Positions 1 to 10,534 of a DNA stretch of 64,000 nt are shown in pieces (position 1 is the first letter of the stretch; every line of letters starts with the position of its first letter). The stretch is from Batillaria attramentaria (taxonomy: Eukaryota; Mollusca; Gastropoda; Batillariidae): positions 1,377,501 to 1,441,500 of the forward strand of contig JACVVK020000001.1 in NCBI GenBank assembly GCA_018292915.2. Direction: 5' to 3'. The notes beneath the pieces were generated by a model. It was not told where the DNA came from and searched no databases. It saw nothing but the letters and a program-made list of their open reading frames with translations. The position numbers and the translations under genes are program-made.

Positions 1-208
1 CCAAGGGAAGCACCCCCAAAGTCGCACCCGTGAAGTGGGTGAATCTCGGCTGTGTGGCAACAGCCTCCTCATTGGGCCCATAGCTCACCCGCTCTGGGTA
101 AGAGCCGACCTAGGTAGGGAAAATGCCGCTTGCCTCGGCTGGGACTCGAACTCGGATCTCCCGGTCCATAGTCCTAAGTGCTAAACACTACACTACGGTA
201 GCCGGTCG
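1..208 (-). mobile_element. tRNA-derived SINE, family SINE-2
   Basis: Read on the minus strand this starts with a tRNA-like head containing GTAGTGTAGTGGTTAGCAC-type A-box sequence and a GGTTCGAGTCCCAG-type B box (the copy has small changes), followed by a body with cctacctaggtcggctc and a 3' part ending gggtgcttcccttgg. Two other copies in the window (7.2 kb and the split copy at 12.5-14.1 kb) align over the whole length. The left edge touches the window border, so the 3' end may continue outside. Head type resembles Asp/Glu/Val-like tRNAs; the exact source is uncertain. Confidence 0.8.
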
Positions 209-286
209 TGGCCAGCTGTTAGTTTTCTCAATGCTGTGACCGTGTAAAAGTGCGAATGGAAATCGAGAGGTCAGAAATAGAAATGG

Positions 287-457
287 GTGGGTGGGTGGGT
301 GGGGGATTTAACGTCCTTTTCCACCACACACGGGTGATATCAAAGACGGGGCAACGACGAAAAAGCCAGCACAGATATTTGGCCCCAGCCGGGATACGAA
401 CTCACGACCCGAGCATTAGAAGTCCAACGCTCTACCACTCGGCCACCCCGGCTCCCC
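287..457 (-). mobile_element. SINE-1, full length with TSD
   Basis: First of about thirty copies. On the minus strand: tRNA-like head with an A box (TGGCCGAATGG-like) and B box (GAGTTCGTATCCC), then ccaaatatttgtgctgg, gttgccccgtctttgat and gtggtggaaaaggacgtt, then ACCC repeats as 3' tail. The anticodon-arm region TTGGACTTCTAAT resembles tRNA-Arg(UCU). Flanked by the direct repeat cagaaatagaaatgg at 272-286 and 458-472, a 15-bp target-site duplication that proves retrotransposition. Confidence 0.93.
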
Positions 458-584
458 CAGAAATAGAAATGGAGAGAGGTCAGCAAAAGCAGACTGTGAA
501 TGCAGCATGCTGATGTTGTCCAGAAAATGCGCGACACACTCCCACACGAATCAGTCCAGCGTGCAGACAGTCTCGAATCTGAGT

Positions 585-775
585 TTCCCGGGCCAGTCAA
601 ATGCAGCCAAAGGGACGTTCACGTACGAATAAAAGGCAAACCAACGGAATTTCACGGTCCAGTCAAAGGCAACGAAGGGATTTCACGAACCAGTCAAATA
701 CAACGAAAGGAATTTCACGAACCAATCAAATACAACGAAAGGACTTTCACGGACCAATCAGCCGTAACCAAAGGG
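585..775. repeat. degenerate 31-32 bp minisatellite
   Basis: Units of the type ttcacgaaccagtcaaatac + aacgaaaggaat start near 619, 651, 682, 714 and 746. An isolated related unit (gaatttcacggaccaatcgg) occurs at 1176-1197. The short open frames here are repeat readings and are not considered genes. Confidence 0.75.
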
Positions 776-1593
776 ACTGCAAAGGGCATCGTAATACGCA
801 CATTACACAATATCGGAAACGAAGTTTCCATTTCAAAGTCAGGCAACTGCGCGCCCACGATTCAGTTTATGTAAAGATTTCGTTCCCGTTTATTTAACAC
901 TGTAATTTGTTGCGCAGAAAGACAAACTATTCCATCAAGCTCTTTTGTTCATAAAACTAAACACGTGATGAAAAAGACCAAAAGACTAAACGCTGCAAAT
1001 TCAGTAAATTCTTGTACGTATCAGTGTGTGCTGATCCCTCCCGTTTCATTTTGTGATCTCTAATTTGTTTTCATCGTTGAGCTCGTCTCAAAGACACAAA
1101 GAACAACACGTTCTCAAAAGAAGACAGTGACTCAAATAAATGAAGCGTGCTGACCGTTTCCAGATTTTGTCTGGAATTTCACGGACCAATCGGCTACAGC
1201 CAAAGGACGAACAGACGAGGTGTGTACACGGCAAAGTCTAAACTGTTTCGAACTGAATGTTATACGCAGCTGGTTGCACGCCTACGGTCAACGTTTGCTG
1301 AACCCGCTCTCTCCTCCTGGTTTACTAAAGGCAGAATTGAATTTAACCTACTGCGCAATAAGACTACCATGGAAGAAAAACAATTCCGTCACACGTGTCA
1401 AAGACTGATAGACTGCAACAGCAACAACAACTGAATTGATAGCCTTTAACTGAACGTCAACATGTACACAGGTTGCACAGTTTCGATTCACTCCGCATAG
1501 AAATTAGAATTACGGCCTCGACAGTGGGGTGTGGTTATGTTTAACTGGTGTTTCAATTCTCCTGTATAACGTGACGATTTGCGACGGCTCTTG
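776..1593. other. unassigned stretch
   Basis: No recognisable gene or element apart from one stray unit of the preceding minisatellite near 1176-1197. Base composition is mixed and unremarkable. Confidence 0.4.
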
Positions 1594-1835
1594 TCTGCTT
1601 TGGAAATGTTCAGCCCACAGAATCTGAAAATAAATGCAGTTCTAAATTCCGAAACTCGAATAGCTGAGCTGACCCTTCGCACCACGTGATTGTAATGTGT
1701 TCACGTCCAATGTCCAATGTGTGAGAGAATGCGTGTGATTCACGTGAGCGAGCGTGCTGGGTTCAGTTCAAGAAATTGGGTAAAGCGCCCATATAACACT
1801 CAGTTATTATCATTATATTATTATTGTCGACCTGG
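1594..1835 (+). repeat. dispersed repeat D, copy 1
   Basis: Aligns with 29000-29225 (opposite strand) and, in its second half, with 17636-17775 (same strand). Shared blocks include ctttggaaatgttcagccca/aattccgaaactc and cgcaccacgtgatt...attcacgtg. The right end carries aaagcgcccatataaca followed by ATT-rich sequence, the same kind of tail as the LINE 3' ends of this window, so it is probably a retroelement 3' region of unknown class. Confidence 0.65.
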
Positions 1836-2146
1836 AAGTCTGCCTGGATTGAACAGTGTTCAGCTGGGCGTTTGAGATTTTATAGCTGTCCCTAACATGA
1901 TTATCTGCCCACAGGGGGCTTTATGTGACCTACAAAGGCAAAGTGAAGAAAACGAGGGCAGTGATATTATCCTTGCTTTGCTGCTACAGCAGGGGAAGGA
2001 ACTGTGGAGCACTGCAAGGGGCGAACAACTCGACACCAGGAGCGCTAAAGTGACATTGAGTGCAGATAGTGGCGTTGACAACCCTCAGCGGGGGATTAAG
2101 AACTCAAAATTTGTCGCTCATCTTCAGAAACGGGGATAGGCGATAT
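1836..2146. other. unassigned stretch with one 80-codon open frame
   Basis: An ATG-started open frame at 1897-2139 (+) is not tied to any repeat I recognise, but it lacks any family motif and no splice signals support it. Left uncalled as a gene. Confidence 0.3.
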
Positions 2147-2188
<42 letters not shown>

Positions 2189-2275
2189 GTCAACGATTCA
2201 ATGAAACTTTATTTTTAACAGTCATAGGCATGGCCATTAATGAGTACCTGCCGTTGCTACTACATGTACTACACT
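2147..2275 (-). mobile_element. LINE-like 3' end with (CT)n/(CTGT)n tail
   Basis: On the minus strand it reads tagcaacggcag...aaaaataaagtttcattgaat and ends in CTGT and CT repeats. Two other copies with the same order (gcaacggcaag, ~55 bp, AATAAAGA, CT repeats) lie at 9718-9805 (-) and 37878-38006 (+). Confidence 0.6.
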
Positions 2276-2303
2276 GCAAAAACCAAAGTACCAATAAAAT
2301 GCT

Positions 2304-2306
2304 CAC

Positions 2307-2338
<32 letters not shown>

Positions 2339-2400
2339 CGAGACAGAACAGAGAGACATAGAGACAAAGAGAGAGAAAGACAGAGACACACAGAGACTGA
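2304..2400. repeat. (ACAG)n/(GA)n purine-rich simple repeat
   Basis: Runs of acag units from about 2308 followed by mixed GA-rich sequence. Confidence 0.85.
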
Positions 2401-2599
2401 TCTTGCATTCTGGCACGCTGACCACCGGTAATGATATCCGATAGAAGGGAGACAACTCTGATCTTTAGCAGACGGCAAAACTGGAACTAACGGATCAAAG
2501 ATTGCAACTGTTCACGTGTTACAATTTATTTCGGGTCGTGTTTTGGAATCAGAACAGGAGCGCCTACACAAGCTTTTTTGCCTTTGGATAATGGTAATT

Positions 2600-2965
2600 A
2601 TTAGTGTTTAGACTGCAGTGTTGGCTAACTTTGACTGCTGCTGACGCACACATTTTGACTATAATGTTGACGTACTTTGGATGCATTGCTGACGCACGAA
2701 GTTTGACTACAGTGTTGGCGTATTCTGGATTAAGTGCTGACGCACGAATTTTGACTGCAGTGTTGACGAATTTTGACAGCTGCTTACGCACACATTTTGA
2801 CTAGTGTGTTGACGTACTCTGGATGCAGTGCTGACGCACGAATTTTGACTATAGTGTTGACGTATCTTTCCTGAAGTGCTGGCGCACGAATTTTGACTGG
2901 TGCTGACGAATTTTGACTGCAATGTTGACGAATTTTGACTGCAGTGCTAAAGCACGAATTTTGAC
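2600..2965. repeat. degenerate 48-bp minisatellite
   Basis: The motif ctgacgcac recurs at 2641, 2689, 2737, 2782 (one change), 2831 and 2879, giving a period of 48 bp (45-49). Each unit holds gaattttgactgcagtgttg plus tattctggatgca. The period is a multiple of three, so overlapping 16-residue-periodic open frames appear on both strands; these are repeat artefacts. Confidence 0.85.
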
Positions 2966-2989
2966 CATTTTTGAGATGTGGCTAAGGTG

Positions 2990-3016
2990 TCAACAACAAC
3001 AACAACAACAACAACA
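2990..3016. repeat. (CAA)n microsatellite
   Basis: Eight to nine perfect caa units. Confidence 0.9.
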
Positions 3017-3781
3017 AAAACTACTTTGAGAGAAGTCTTTTTCGTTTTCGTTTTCTTTTTTCTTACTTTCAATGTCTTGTTTTGTTTTGTTTTGTTGTTT
3101 CGTATTACCTGAGGTTGAGTGAAGGTGGGGTAGGTAAAACACCGCCTGCCCAGTGTCCACTGCGGATGATGTCACTTCTGTTACGTGTAAAACTATCGGG
3201 GAGGGGAGGGGAGAAGGTGGGTGGGTGGGGGCGCAACGACTATGCACACTGTGTTCACTGTTGGTATAGTGTCTGTGATTTGTGTTTGAGAGGTGAGGTG
3301 ACACCAGCCGACACAACAAAACAGACAAGTTCAGGCGTGGCTTGGTGTAGCGCTGACCTCTTGACCCGCTTAGGACACGATGCACAAGACAGGGGACACG
3401 TTCGGAAGAAGGGAGTTGCTGCGGGGAGGGGGTCGGGGGGGGGGGGTGGTAAGGGAGGGTCATGCTGGGTGCTGGGGTAGCATGGATCGAGAAGGAAGGT
3501 AGACCTACATTGCTGCCCACTTGCTGAGCAGTCAAGCCGTTCCTGGGGGTACATTCCGGGAGATAGTGTGACCTGATAGCATCGCTGTCAGCCTGTCATC
3601 CGTCCCTCACCCCCTACACAGGGCCCTAGCCACCCCGCCACTCAGTCTTGTCATCTCGCTTTGCTCAGCTTGCATCATGGTGGATACACTAGCTCGGCAT
3701 ATACAGGCTACGCGACACAGATGCAAATCTGGAGGAAAACGCTATATATTCCTCTTACACATAACGCTGCAGATGACACCC
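3017..3781. other. unassigned stretch with G-rich tracts
   Basis: Contains (gttt)-type runs near 3078-3100, ggtgggtggggg near 3218-3230 and a poly-G run near 3436-3447. No coding or mobile-element signature recognised. Confidence 0.4.
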
Positions 3782-4110
3782 TAGAAATGCTTTAAAATTC
3801 ACCAAAAAATTCACAAAAATCAGGCAGCCATAGACTCATGCGTAGAGGAAATTTAAACAAATTCCAATATTCCGTTTTTTGGCAATGTTGGCAGCGACCA
3901 CATACCCCCTCATTCCACGGTCGTCTGCTAGCTCCTGTGCCAGCCGCGCATACTATTACCTGGCATGAAACTTGTTTACAAAGCCAACAAAAAGCACCAG
4001 ATTGCCATATTTTACCGTGCACACAAATTTTAAAAGGGGCAAAGATTTTCTACTATATTTAGCCGAGTTGTTACTACATGCCCCGGAAGCTAATACCGTC
4101 GCGTAGCCAA
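3782..4110 (+). repeat. dispersed repeat A, copy 1
   Basis: Aligns over about 300 bp with 62265-62935 on the same strand. Shared blocks include ctttaaaattcacc, caaattccaatatt, cgtctgctagctcctgtgcc and acctggcatgaaactt. The second copy is interrupted by a 280-bp insertion that is absent here, so this copy represents the empty site. Class unknown; no coding capacity. Confidence 0.8.
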
Positions 4111-4199
4111 ATCTGGCCCCAAAAGACCCCGGACGTAGGACTAATTGCAATACAAATTATTTTGTTATTTTTAGGTAGAATAACGTTCACCAGAATTCA

Positions 4200-4415
4200 T
4201 ACCACAATTCATAAAAGAGACACGAGAAAAATCGTCATAGCACTAGACAGCACTAAACAGCACTATTATGCAACCTCGCGGCCAGCAGTCCGCCCCGAGA
4301 GACGGCGCAACGTGCCGTCATATTGCATCACACTCCGGTGAGCGGTCGAGGCTAGCCAGCGCAACATGACGGCACGTTGCATCACACTCAGACGAGCGGT
4401 CGACTCTAGCCAGAC
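4200..4415. repeat. compound direct and inverted repeat
   Basis: gcaacgtgccgtcat (4307-4321) is repeated as its exact reverse complement at 4366-4380. In addition gcatcacactc...gagcggtcga...ctagccag occurs at 4325-4359 and again at 4379-4413. Its left part (cactagacagcactaaacag) matches 5655-5710 in inverted orientation. Probably a remnant of an inverted-repeat element. Confidence 0.6.
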
Positions 4416-4609
4416 AGCCAGACAGCTCGTCAAGTTCGCACCCTCTTGTGAATACGGCGGTCACTGGCTTGTTCGGGTATTGGCCACGTAATAGCTAACG
4501 GCACACTGATGGGTCCCGTTACAACTGGCGTGAGGGTGGTAGGCGACAAGAGGCAAGTCCCATTACCAACGAGCATGTGAAACCACATGTGACTGACCAT
4601 GAGGGGTGA

Positions 4610-4611
<2 letters not shown>

Positions 4612-4668
<57 letters not shown>

Positions 4669-4727
4669 TTTTGACTGTTTCTTGCTCACTCCATTGTTAT
4701 GGACAATATGTCTGAACAATTAAAATG

Positions 4728-4815
<88 letters not shown>
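4612..4815. repeat. (GT)n, (CT)n and (CA)n microsatellites
   Basis: (GT)n at 4612-4666, (CT)n at about 4733-4767 running directly into (CA)n to 4815. Confidence 0.95.
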
Positions 4816-4822
<7 letters not shown>

Positions 4823-5580
4823 GCGATCTACTTCTTTATATACCAGATATTTATAGTACCCATGCACGAAAGAAAGTTCTTTTGCCTGTGGTTAACCTGA
4901 ACTGTGGTGTCAAATTAGTGATACTGTCAATGAGGATCTGTGTGCATGCGGTGGAGGTGTAGGCATATCTAATTATCTGACGCCTGATAATATTATTGCA
5001 CAACTACCAGAACTGACTTTGACACTATCAAGTCAACTTGTCTCGGCTCGGGCTATCATGCAACTCGTCACTCGTATCGCCGCTATCATCAAAGAAGCCG
5101 AATTCCAGACAAAGCATGGGCTGGCGACTGACAACTGAGGTGCCGCCAACTGGCCGCAAAGGACGTGTCATTTTTCACATACCTGTTTCACAGACGCGGA
5201 ACTTACAGCAGCAATACACAAGAAGAACATCTGCATTCGGGCGGCAATGTCTTTGTTCAGCGCCTTGTCCAGTCAGTTCATCGGCTAGTGTGTTGGATAT
5301 TGGAAACGGGTATGTGAAAAACGACATGTACCCGTGGAAATGGTCTGGCCAATCAGACAGCGTTTTTCAATCTACTCAGCCTAAGTAATCAAAGGAAGCT
5401 ACCCAGCCGGTAGCGCTCCACGGCCGGGTTGAGTGGCAATACGGGATGGAGGGAGACTGATTATGTAATCTGCGTAACCCGTTAGACGGTGAGCTACAGG
5501 ACTTTGCACAGCGGTGAAGCGCCCTTGCCACTCAGTCAGGTCAATACACAAGACTGCCCTGAGCAGGCCAAGGGATTATG
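4816..5580. other. unassigned stretch with a 116-codon open frame
   Basis: An open frame at 5038-5388 (+) has mixed composition and is not a simple-repeat reading, but it shows no family motif and no consensus splice sites that I can defend. It could be chance or a decayed element. Confidence 0.3.
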
Positions 5581-5654
5581 AGAGATTATGCAACCTACTG
5601 GTGCGGGCGGTGGTCGAGCGTGGAAAACAAGCCTCGTTGAAACTGCCCAGGCCT

Positions 5655-5821
5655 TGCGTAATAGTGCTGTTGAGTGCTGTCTAGTGCCGTTTAGTGCTGT
5701 TGTGAGTTTCGGTAAGTCTTGTCATATAGTGTGGGCAGGGGGTGGGGGTCCGCGGGCAGTTAGGAGGTATGTGGTGGAAAAGGGTTTTAAACCCCCTAAA
5801 CACCCAACCCACCCACCCATC
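5655..5821 (+). repeat. inverted match to 4.2 kb and SINE-1 3' tail fragment
   Basis: 5655-5710 (taatagtgctgttgagtgct...) is the reverse complement of part of 4200-4275. 5768-5821 carries gtatgtggtggaaaaggg, ttaaac and the accc-type tail of SINE-1 without head or body, a 3'-only fragment. Confidence 0.6.
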
Positions 5822-5967
5822 CGCAAAGCGGCATCTGAAAATTGCATGTTCATGTCCAGTACCCCCTATTTCAAAGCAAAAGGCGTGTTTTGTACATGGT
5901 GTCGTATGTTCGGAGGGGGGCAATCCCGTGATTCACGTGCATCCACACACGAGGCCTCGTAGAGGTG

Positions 5968-6158
5968 GGTGGGTGGGTGGGTGGGTGGGTGGGTGTTTGG
6001 GGGTTTCACGTCCTTTTCCACCACATACGGGTGATATCAAAGACGGGGCAACGATGAAAAAGCCAGCACAAATATGTGGCCCCAGAGGGGATACTAACTC
6101 ACGACCCGAGCATTAGAAGTCCAACGCTCTACCATTCGACCACCCCGGCTCCCCCCTA
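5968..6158 (-). mobile_element. SINE-1, full length with TSD
   Basis: Complete head, body and an extended (GGGT)n tail. Direct repeat gtagaggtg at 5959-5967 and 6159-6167. Confidence 0.92.
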
Positions 6159-6385
6159 GTAGAGGTGAACAAACTCGACAGTTCGACATAACTGACGCAC
6201 AATTCCCCATGTACAGAGCAAAAACTACAACATGTACAGTAAAACAAAACAAAAACTATCGTTGGGTATAATACAGCATACTACTGTCTGTGCTTATAAT
6301 AGACTTTCCATAAAGTGGATACTTTCAAAGATATCTTCTTTTTTTAACTACATTTTTTTCGGCAAACGGACTATCAACAGTACAC

Positions 6386-6386
<1 letters not shown>

Positions 6387-6428
<42 letters not shown>

Positions 6429-6540
6429 TCCTAACACATACACTAGGGGGACATCGTCATAAGTTTGTGCTGGTGATGGTGGTGGTTTGGGTGGTGACGG
6501 TGGTGGTTTGGGTGGTGGTGGTCGTCGTCGTGGTTGTAAG
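6387..6540. repeat. (TAG)n and (GGT)-rich simple repeats
   Basis: tag units at 6387-6427, then degenerate ggtggtgacggtggtggttt sequence from 6470. Confidence 0.9.
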
Positions 6541-7105
6541 TGAATGACCGGTCTGTTCGCACAGTTTGGCGTCGCGCGGACGTGGGAAAAATCGGATATA
6601 CTACATGTAGTGCACAAATATCGGATGCATTCGTGAGTAACTTGCTGAGCACGGGCGGTTACGGGCTTAACCCGGTCCCTAATCCTATTGTGCTGATGAC
6701 AAGCTTGGCGAATCCAGCTCTGACGATCCACAACGCACCACCAAGTCTGGTAATGAATGATACGGGTAAAATCCTTATAGCCTGTATGATCCCGACATCT
6801 TCGGGAGATCGCTGTTTAAATATTAAATCCAGTTAAACTATAAATGATGCGTCCGCTGAGCACAGAATATTAGAGTGTTGCGTCGGATATTTAATCAGCA
6901 TTTTCAACATTGGGCGATTTTAACGAAGCAACGACCTCTCCGTCCCTTTGGCCTGCTTTTAACCCAGTCGCGTATTCTATTGTGCCGATTAAAGGTCTGC
7001 AATCTCAAGAAAAAGCCACAAACAGTGTTTTAAAGAGCTGCCCGATTATGCAAAACGCACAGTCAAATCTGTCACAGTTACAGAGTTTTCAGCGTCCTTG
7101 AATCC
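6541..7105. repeat. dispersed repeat E, copy 1 and flanks
   Basis: 6798-6992 aligns with 7778-7957 in direct orientation: gggagatcgctgtt, attaaatccagttaaacta, gcgtcggatattt, cagcattttcaac and ggcctgcttttaacccagtc are shared. The segment 7040-7105 (gcacagtcaaatctgtcaca) also resembles 16425-16470. Probably copies of one repeat of unknown class. Confidence 0.6.
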
Positions 7106-7221
7106 GCTATAAAAGCCAAATGTAACATGATTTCACAGCTCAGACCGAGGCACTGAAAAACAACCCAGACCAGGCATCTGAGATCCAAGCAGAGAACCTC
7201 TGACGTTGCCCAAAGCAAAGC

Positions 7222-7408
7222 AAAGTCGCACCCGTGAAGTGGGTGAATCTCGGCTGTGTGGCAACAGCCTCCCCATCGGGCCCATAGCACACCCACTCTG
7301 GGTAGGAGCCGACCTAGGTAGGAAAAACCCCGCTTGCATCGGCTGGGACTCGAACCCGGGTCTCCCGGTCCATGGTCCGAAGTGCTAACCACTACACTAC
7401 AGGGGCCG
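7222..7408 (-). mobile_element. SINE-2, near full length
   Basis: Best-preserved copy of SINE-2: B box GGTTCGAGTCCCAG and A-box region GTAGTGTAGTGGTTAGCACTT on the minus strand, body with ggtcggctcctacccagag. No clear TSD found. Confidence 0.85.
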
Positions 7409-7777
7409 GTAGGAGCTGCATTCTTAAAAGCCCTCGCGCCAGAGCGTTTCTTGTTTGTGATACATGTAGCACAGTAGCCTGTGACAGGAAGACCGTACTG
7501 GGATTTTTTGTTCCCGCTTGATACAGCCAGCACAAGACTTAATCTATAATTTCGTACCAAGAGCTACGTGTCACAGACCTTACTAACCGGGTTAATGGAA
7601 GGGAGCATTGCTTCGTTTAATCGCTTAAGTTCCAAACGCTTATTAAATATCCGATGCATTAGTGTGCGATTTGTCGCAGAGCGGACACACGATCAATAGT
7701 TTTACCTTGACGTAATACTTATATGAAATTAATAGAGTCGAATGAAACGGAGATTTCCTCGAAGGTGTCCAGATCGC
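7409..7777. other. unassigned stretch
   Basis: No recognisable gene or element; a short block near 7640 (aaatatccgatgcattagtg) resembles 6616-6635. Confidence 0.4.
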
Positions 7778-7957
7778 TGAGATCGGGAGATCGCTGTTAA
7801 AGTATTAAATCCAGTTAAACTATAGAATATTAGACTACTGCGTCGGATATTTCATCAGCATTTTCAACACTGGGCGATTTAACGAAGCAATGCCCTCTCC
7901 CTCCCTTTGGCCTGCTTTTAACCCAGTCGCGTATTCTATTGTGCTAATTAAAAGTGT
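7778..7957. repeat. dispersed repeat E, copy 2
   Basis: Direct duplicate of 6798-6992, about 980 bp downstream, with small indels. Confidence 0.65.
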
Positions 7958-7964
7958 TTTTACC

Positions 7965-8090
7965 ATCATCCTCATGTCCATCATCATAAAATTTGCCCCA
8001 GCTTTCGAGCCCTCCGTGGATTCAACCCATGACCTGGGAGGAACACCACTGGAGCTGGCAAAGAGTTGGGGCAGAAAAAAATGAGTGCAG
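7965..8090 (-). repeat. dispersed repeat F, copy 1
   Basis: Reverse complement matches 12217-12345: both contain agtggtgttcctccc, gg(t/g)tgaatccacgga-type sequence, gagggctcg and an atgatgatgga run. The ggttgaatccac block may be a degenerate B box, so a further SINE is possible. Confidence 0.55.
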
Positions 8091-8092
8091 CT

Positions 8093-8325
8093 CCCTTCCG
8101 CCTGAAACAACTTGCCAGTTCACCTCAAGTCAGGTTCTGCCACCACCGAGACATTCAAGCGGAACCTCAAGGTGCAGCTCTTATCTCAAAGCTAATGTTT
8201 TCCTCTCTTTCTCTCTCTTTCTTCCCCCCCCCCCCCCCCCCCCCCCGAAGGCGCCGTGAGCATTCAGTGAGCATCATGGGAGTTTTTGCGCCTTACAAAA
8301 TGGCCAGTCATCATCATCATCAAAA
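8093..8325 (+). mobile_element. LINE 3' end (C-terminus, poly-C tract, hairpin, ATC tail)
   Basis: Codes for FKRNLKVQLLSQS followed by a stop, the F-K-x-x-L-K terminus shared by the other LINE remnants. Then come CTTT and poly-C tracts (8206-8246), a GCGC-stem region (ggcgccgtgagc...gcgccttacaaaa) and ATC repeats. Upstream coding sequence is lost or decayed. Confidence 0.65.
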
Positions 8326-8407
8326 TTAATTGTTCATTATGATTATCATCATGGTTTGTCGGACTAAAACGTCTCCCGTGTCATATCAGCCTAGGACAAA
8401 TCTCATG

Positions 8408-8607
8408 AGAAGTTTTGGGTGGTTGTTGTTGTTGTTGTTTGTTAGTTTCTTTGTTTGTTTTGGGTTGTTGTTGGTTGGTTGGTTGGTTGGTTGGTTGGAG
8501 GTTTCTTGTTTGTTTGAGAGGAAATATAAGTTGCACTCTACTTTCTCGGTGATTTTCTATTTTGCACGCACTCAGGCCAGCAAGAGAAAGTACATCTACG
8601 TAAGTAT

Positions 8608-8643
<36 letters not shown>
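8408..8643. repeat. (GTT)n, (GGTT)n and (CA)n simple repeats
   Basis: gttgttgtt around 8420-8445, ggtt units at about 8472-8500, (CA)n at 8609-8643. Confidence 0.9.
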
Positions 8644-8645
<2 letters not shown>

Positions 8646-9118
8646 TGCTGCCACATGGCCCCTGCTGAGGTACAGCAAAGGGCTACAGAATAAAAAGGTG
8701 TTCACCCCTCGCACACCAGGACGGACCGAGCCTCCAGACCCTCCGTGTCACCTGCGTCCCACATTTTCCTTACGGCGTGCACGTGCGACTCTGGCCGGGC
8801 AATTGGCCGCAGGTGGGGCGGATGGCAAACACCCAGTGGGCCACTTTTGCCGATCTCTGTAACCGATTCCCTCCTTGAGCGGACGAAAAGAAAGAAACCG
8901 AAAACAACATTACAAAGTGGCGTAGCGTTCGCATCACCCTCCTCGACCCCTCGTGTTACACCCTGTAAAGTCACAGGGACGTGTAGCTGCAAAGCGAATG
9001 ATAGAGACGCAAGCAGTCGCCAACCTGTGCGTGTGGCTACAATACATGTAGACTACATGTACCAGCAGGCGCCTTGCGGTCTCTGTGCCCCCGGTCGGAG
9101 AACTACGGTGCTGTTTGT
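8644..9118. other. unassigned stretch with overlapping open frames
   Basis: Open frames of 127 codons (8745-9128, +) and 96 codons (8702-8992, -) overlap. GC content is raised. Neither shows a recognisable domain, so no gene is called. Confidence 0.3.
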
Positions 9119-9129
9119 TTATGCGTAAG

Positions 9130-9302
9130 GGTGTTGGGTTTTTAGGCGTTTAACGTCCTTTTCCACCACGTGTGGGTGATATCAAAAGGATGGGTCAACG
9201 AGAAAAACGGCCTGCAGAGATATTTGGCCCCAGACGGGATTCGAATTTACGACCCGAGCACTGAGAGTCCAACGCTCTACCATTCGGCTATCCCGGCTCC
9301 CC
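9130..9302 (-). mobile_element. SINE-1 with TSD
   Basis: Somewhat diverged but complete; direct repeat ttatgcgta(a)g at 9119-9129 and 9303-9312. Tail is short. Confidence 0.88.
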
Positions 9303-9313
9303 TTATGCGTAGG

Positions 9314-9445
9314 GAGGTTAAAGGCCCAGTCTTTATGCTCACAGATCGTTCTGAGTCGTCTTCGTGGTGTCTTGCATCACACCACTTAGACACCTGCACA
9401 GTGACAGCATCTCAAATGCTGGCACTGAGCCAACAGAAGCTTACT
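9314..9445 (-). repeat. dispersed repeat C, fragment
   Basis: Reverse complement matches 58760-58905 (ctgttggctcagtgccagca, gtcactgtgcaggtgtctaa, agaacgatctgtgagc). Confidence 0.75.
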
Positions 9446-9551
9446 CACTGAAGCGGCGATCACACTGAGCGAGAATGTTGTACCAACAGTAGTAGAATTT
9501 GAATGTTCGACCGCTCGAATGTTCGACAGCTGAATAGTCAGTCGAAGGAAC

Positions 9552-9624
9552 GAGGGGCAACGAGGAAAAAGCCCGAACAAATTTTGATTCTCAGCCGGGA
9601 TTCGAACTCACGACCCGAGCGCTC
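9552..9624 (-). mobile_element. SINE-1 internal fragment
   Basis: Keeps gggattcgaactcacgaccc and the ggggcaacgag block on the minus strand; the head start and 3' tail are missing. Confidence 0.7.
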
Positions 9625-9717
9625 AACTAGCAGAATTTATTGTCGACATCAGCATGACCCAGAGCCTTCATGTGTCCAGTTTCAGCGTGTTGGGCTGGAT
9701 CACCAGTTGCAAGGAGA

Positions 9718-9805
9718 GAGAGAGAGAGAGAATGACAATGATCCTTTATTTATCAACGGTAAAGCTATTGGTACAATTACCATTTCCAAACTTGCCGTTG
9801 CTACG
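9718..9805 (-). mobile_element. LINE-like 3' end with (CT)n tail
   Basis: Minus strand: gcaacggcaagtttggaaat, gttgataaataaaggatcat, then CT repeats. Same family as 2147-2275 and 37878-38006. Confidence 0.6.
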
Positions 9806-9845
9806 AGAGAGAGAGTAGTACCTCACAGAGAAGCTCACTACGTAT

Positions 9846-10085
9846 GAAACATCCCGTTCACTTCGCTCATCTTCTGAGAAACTACTAAAAATACCCCGTG
9901 TCAGTCTGAAAACTTATGGCCAACGTTCCTTCAGTTACTCTGCTCCCCAAATCTGGAACTCTCTGCCCGTCTCACTTAGGAATCTCCCTACTCTGTCACA
10001 GTTCAAGGCACACTTTAAAACCTATCTGTTTCGGCAAGCTTTCAACTAAATTTTTTACTGTATCCTCCCCTGTATCCCCCGTCCG

Positions 10086-10169
<84 letters not shown>

Positions 10170-10173
10170 GTCG

Positions 10174-10239
<66 letters not shown>

Positions 10240-10315
10240 CGCGCACTGAGTGCTCCGGCTCTTGGGCAGACTTTCTGCGCCATACAAGAACAATTTATTA
10301 TTATTATTATTATTA
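9846..10315 (+). mobile_element. LINE 3' end with (GT)n in the 3' UTR
   Basis: Frame ending at the TAA at 10047-10049 reads YETSRSLRSSSEKLLKIPRV near its start and then IWNSLPVSLRNLPTLSQFK and FKTYLFRQAFN. This is the conserved C-terminus of CR1/L2/RTE-X-type LINE reverse-transcriptase proteins; exact clade cannot be set from the fragment. The 3' UTR holds two (GT)n blocks (10090-10167, 10178-10237), then gcgcactgagtgctccggc...tgcgccatacaag, then ATT repeats. Strongly 5'-truncated. Confidence 0.8.
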
Positions 10316-10331
10316 GAGAGAGAGAGAGAGA

Positions 10332-10365
<34 letters not shown>
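10316..10365. repeat. (GA)n then (ATG)n
   Basis: Directly follows the ATT tail of the preceding LINE. Confidence 0.9.
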
Positions 10366-10440
10366 GTTTTATATTTTATGTTTGATCTTCTTCTTTTAGG
10401 GACTGAGGCTCGTTGTTTTAAATGTTGTTTTATGAAATTT

Positions 10441-10533
10441 ATTGAACAACGTATGTTTTTATAACATCTTTCTGTTATTGAACGCTCAGCGGGCTGTAAC
10501 AGAAATATCCTTTTGCGGACAATAAACATGTAT
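10441..10533 (+). mobile_element. probable LINE-like 3' end
   Basis: Ends gacaataaacatgtatct, similar to gacaataaagtattttgaat at 22885. No protein evidence. Confidence 0.35.
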
Positions 10534-10534
10534 C

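Noticed and set aside
5038..5388. 116-codon open frame
   Set aside because: Not a repeat reading, but no domain, splice or start context supports it; kept only as a note.
8702..9128. Overlapping 127- and 96-codon frames
   Set aside because: Opposite-strand overlap in GC-rich sequence is expected by chance; no motif recognised.
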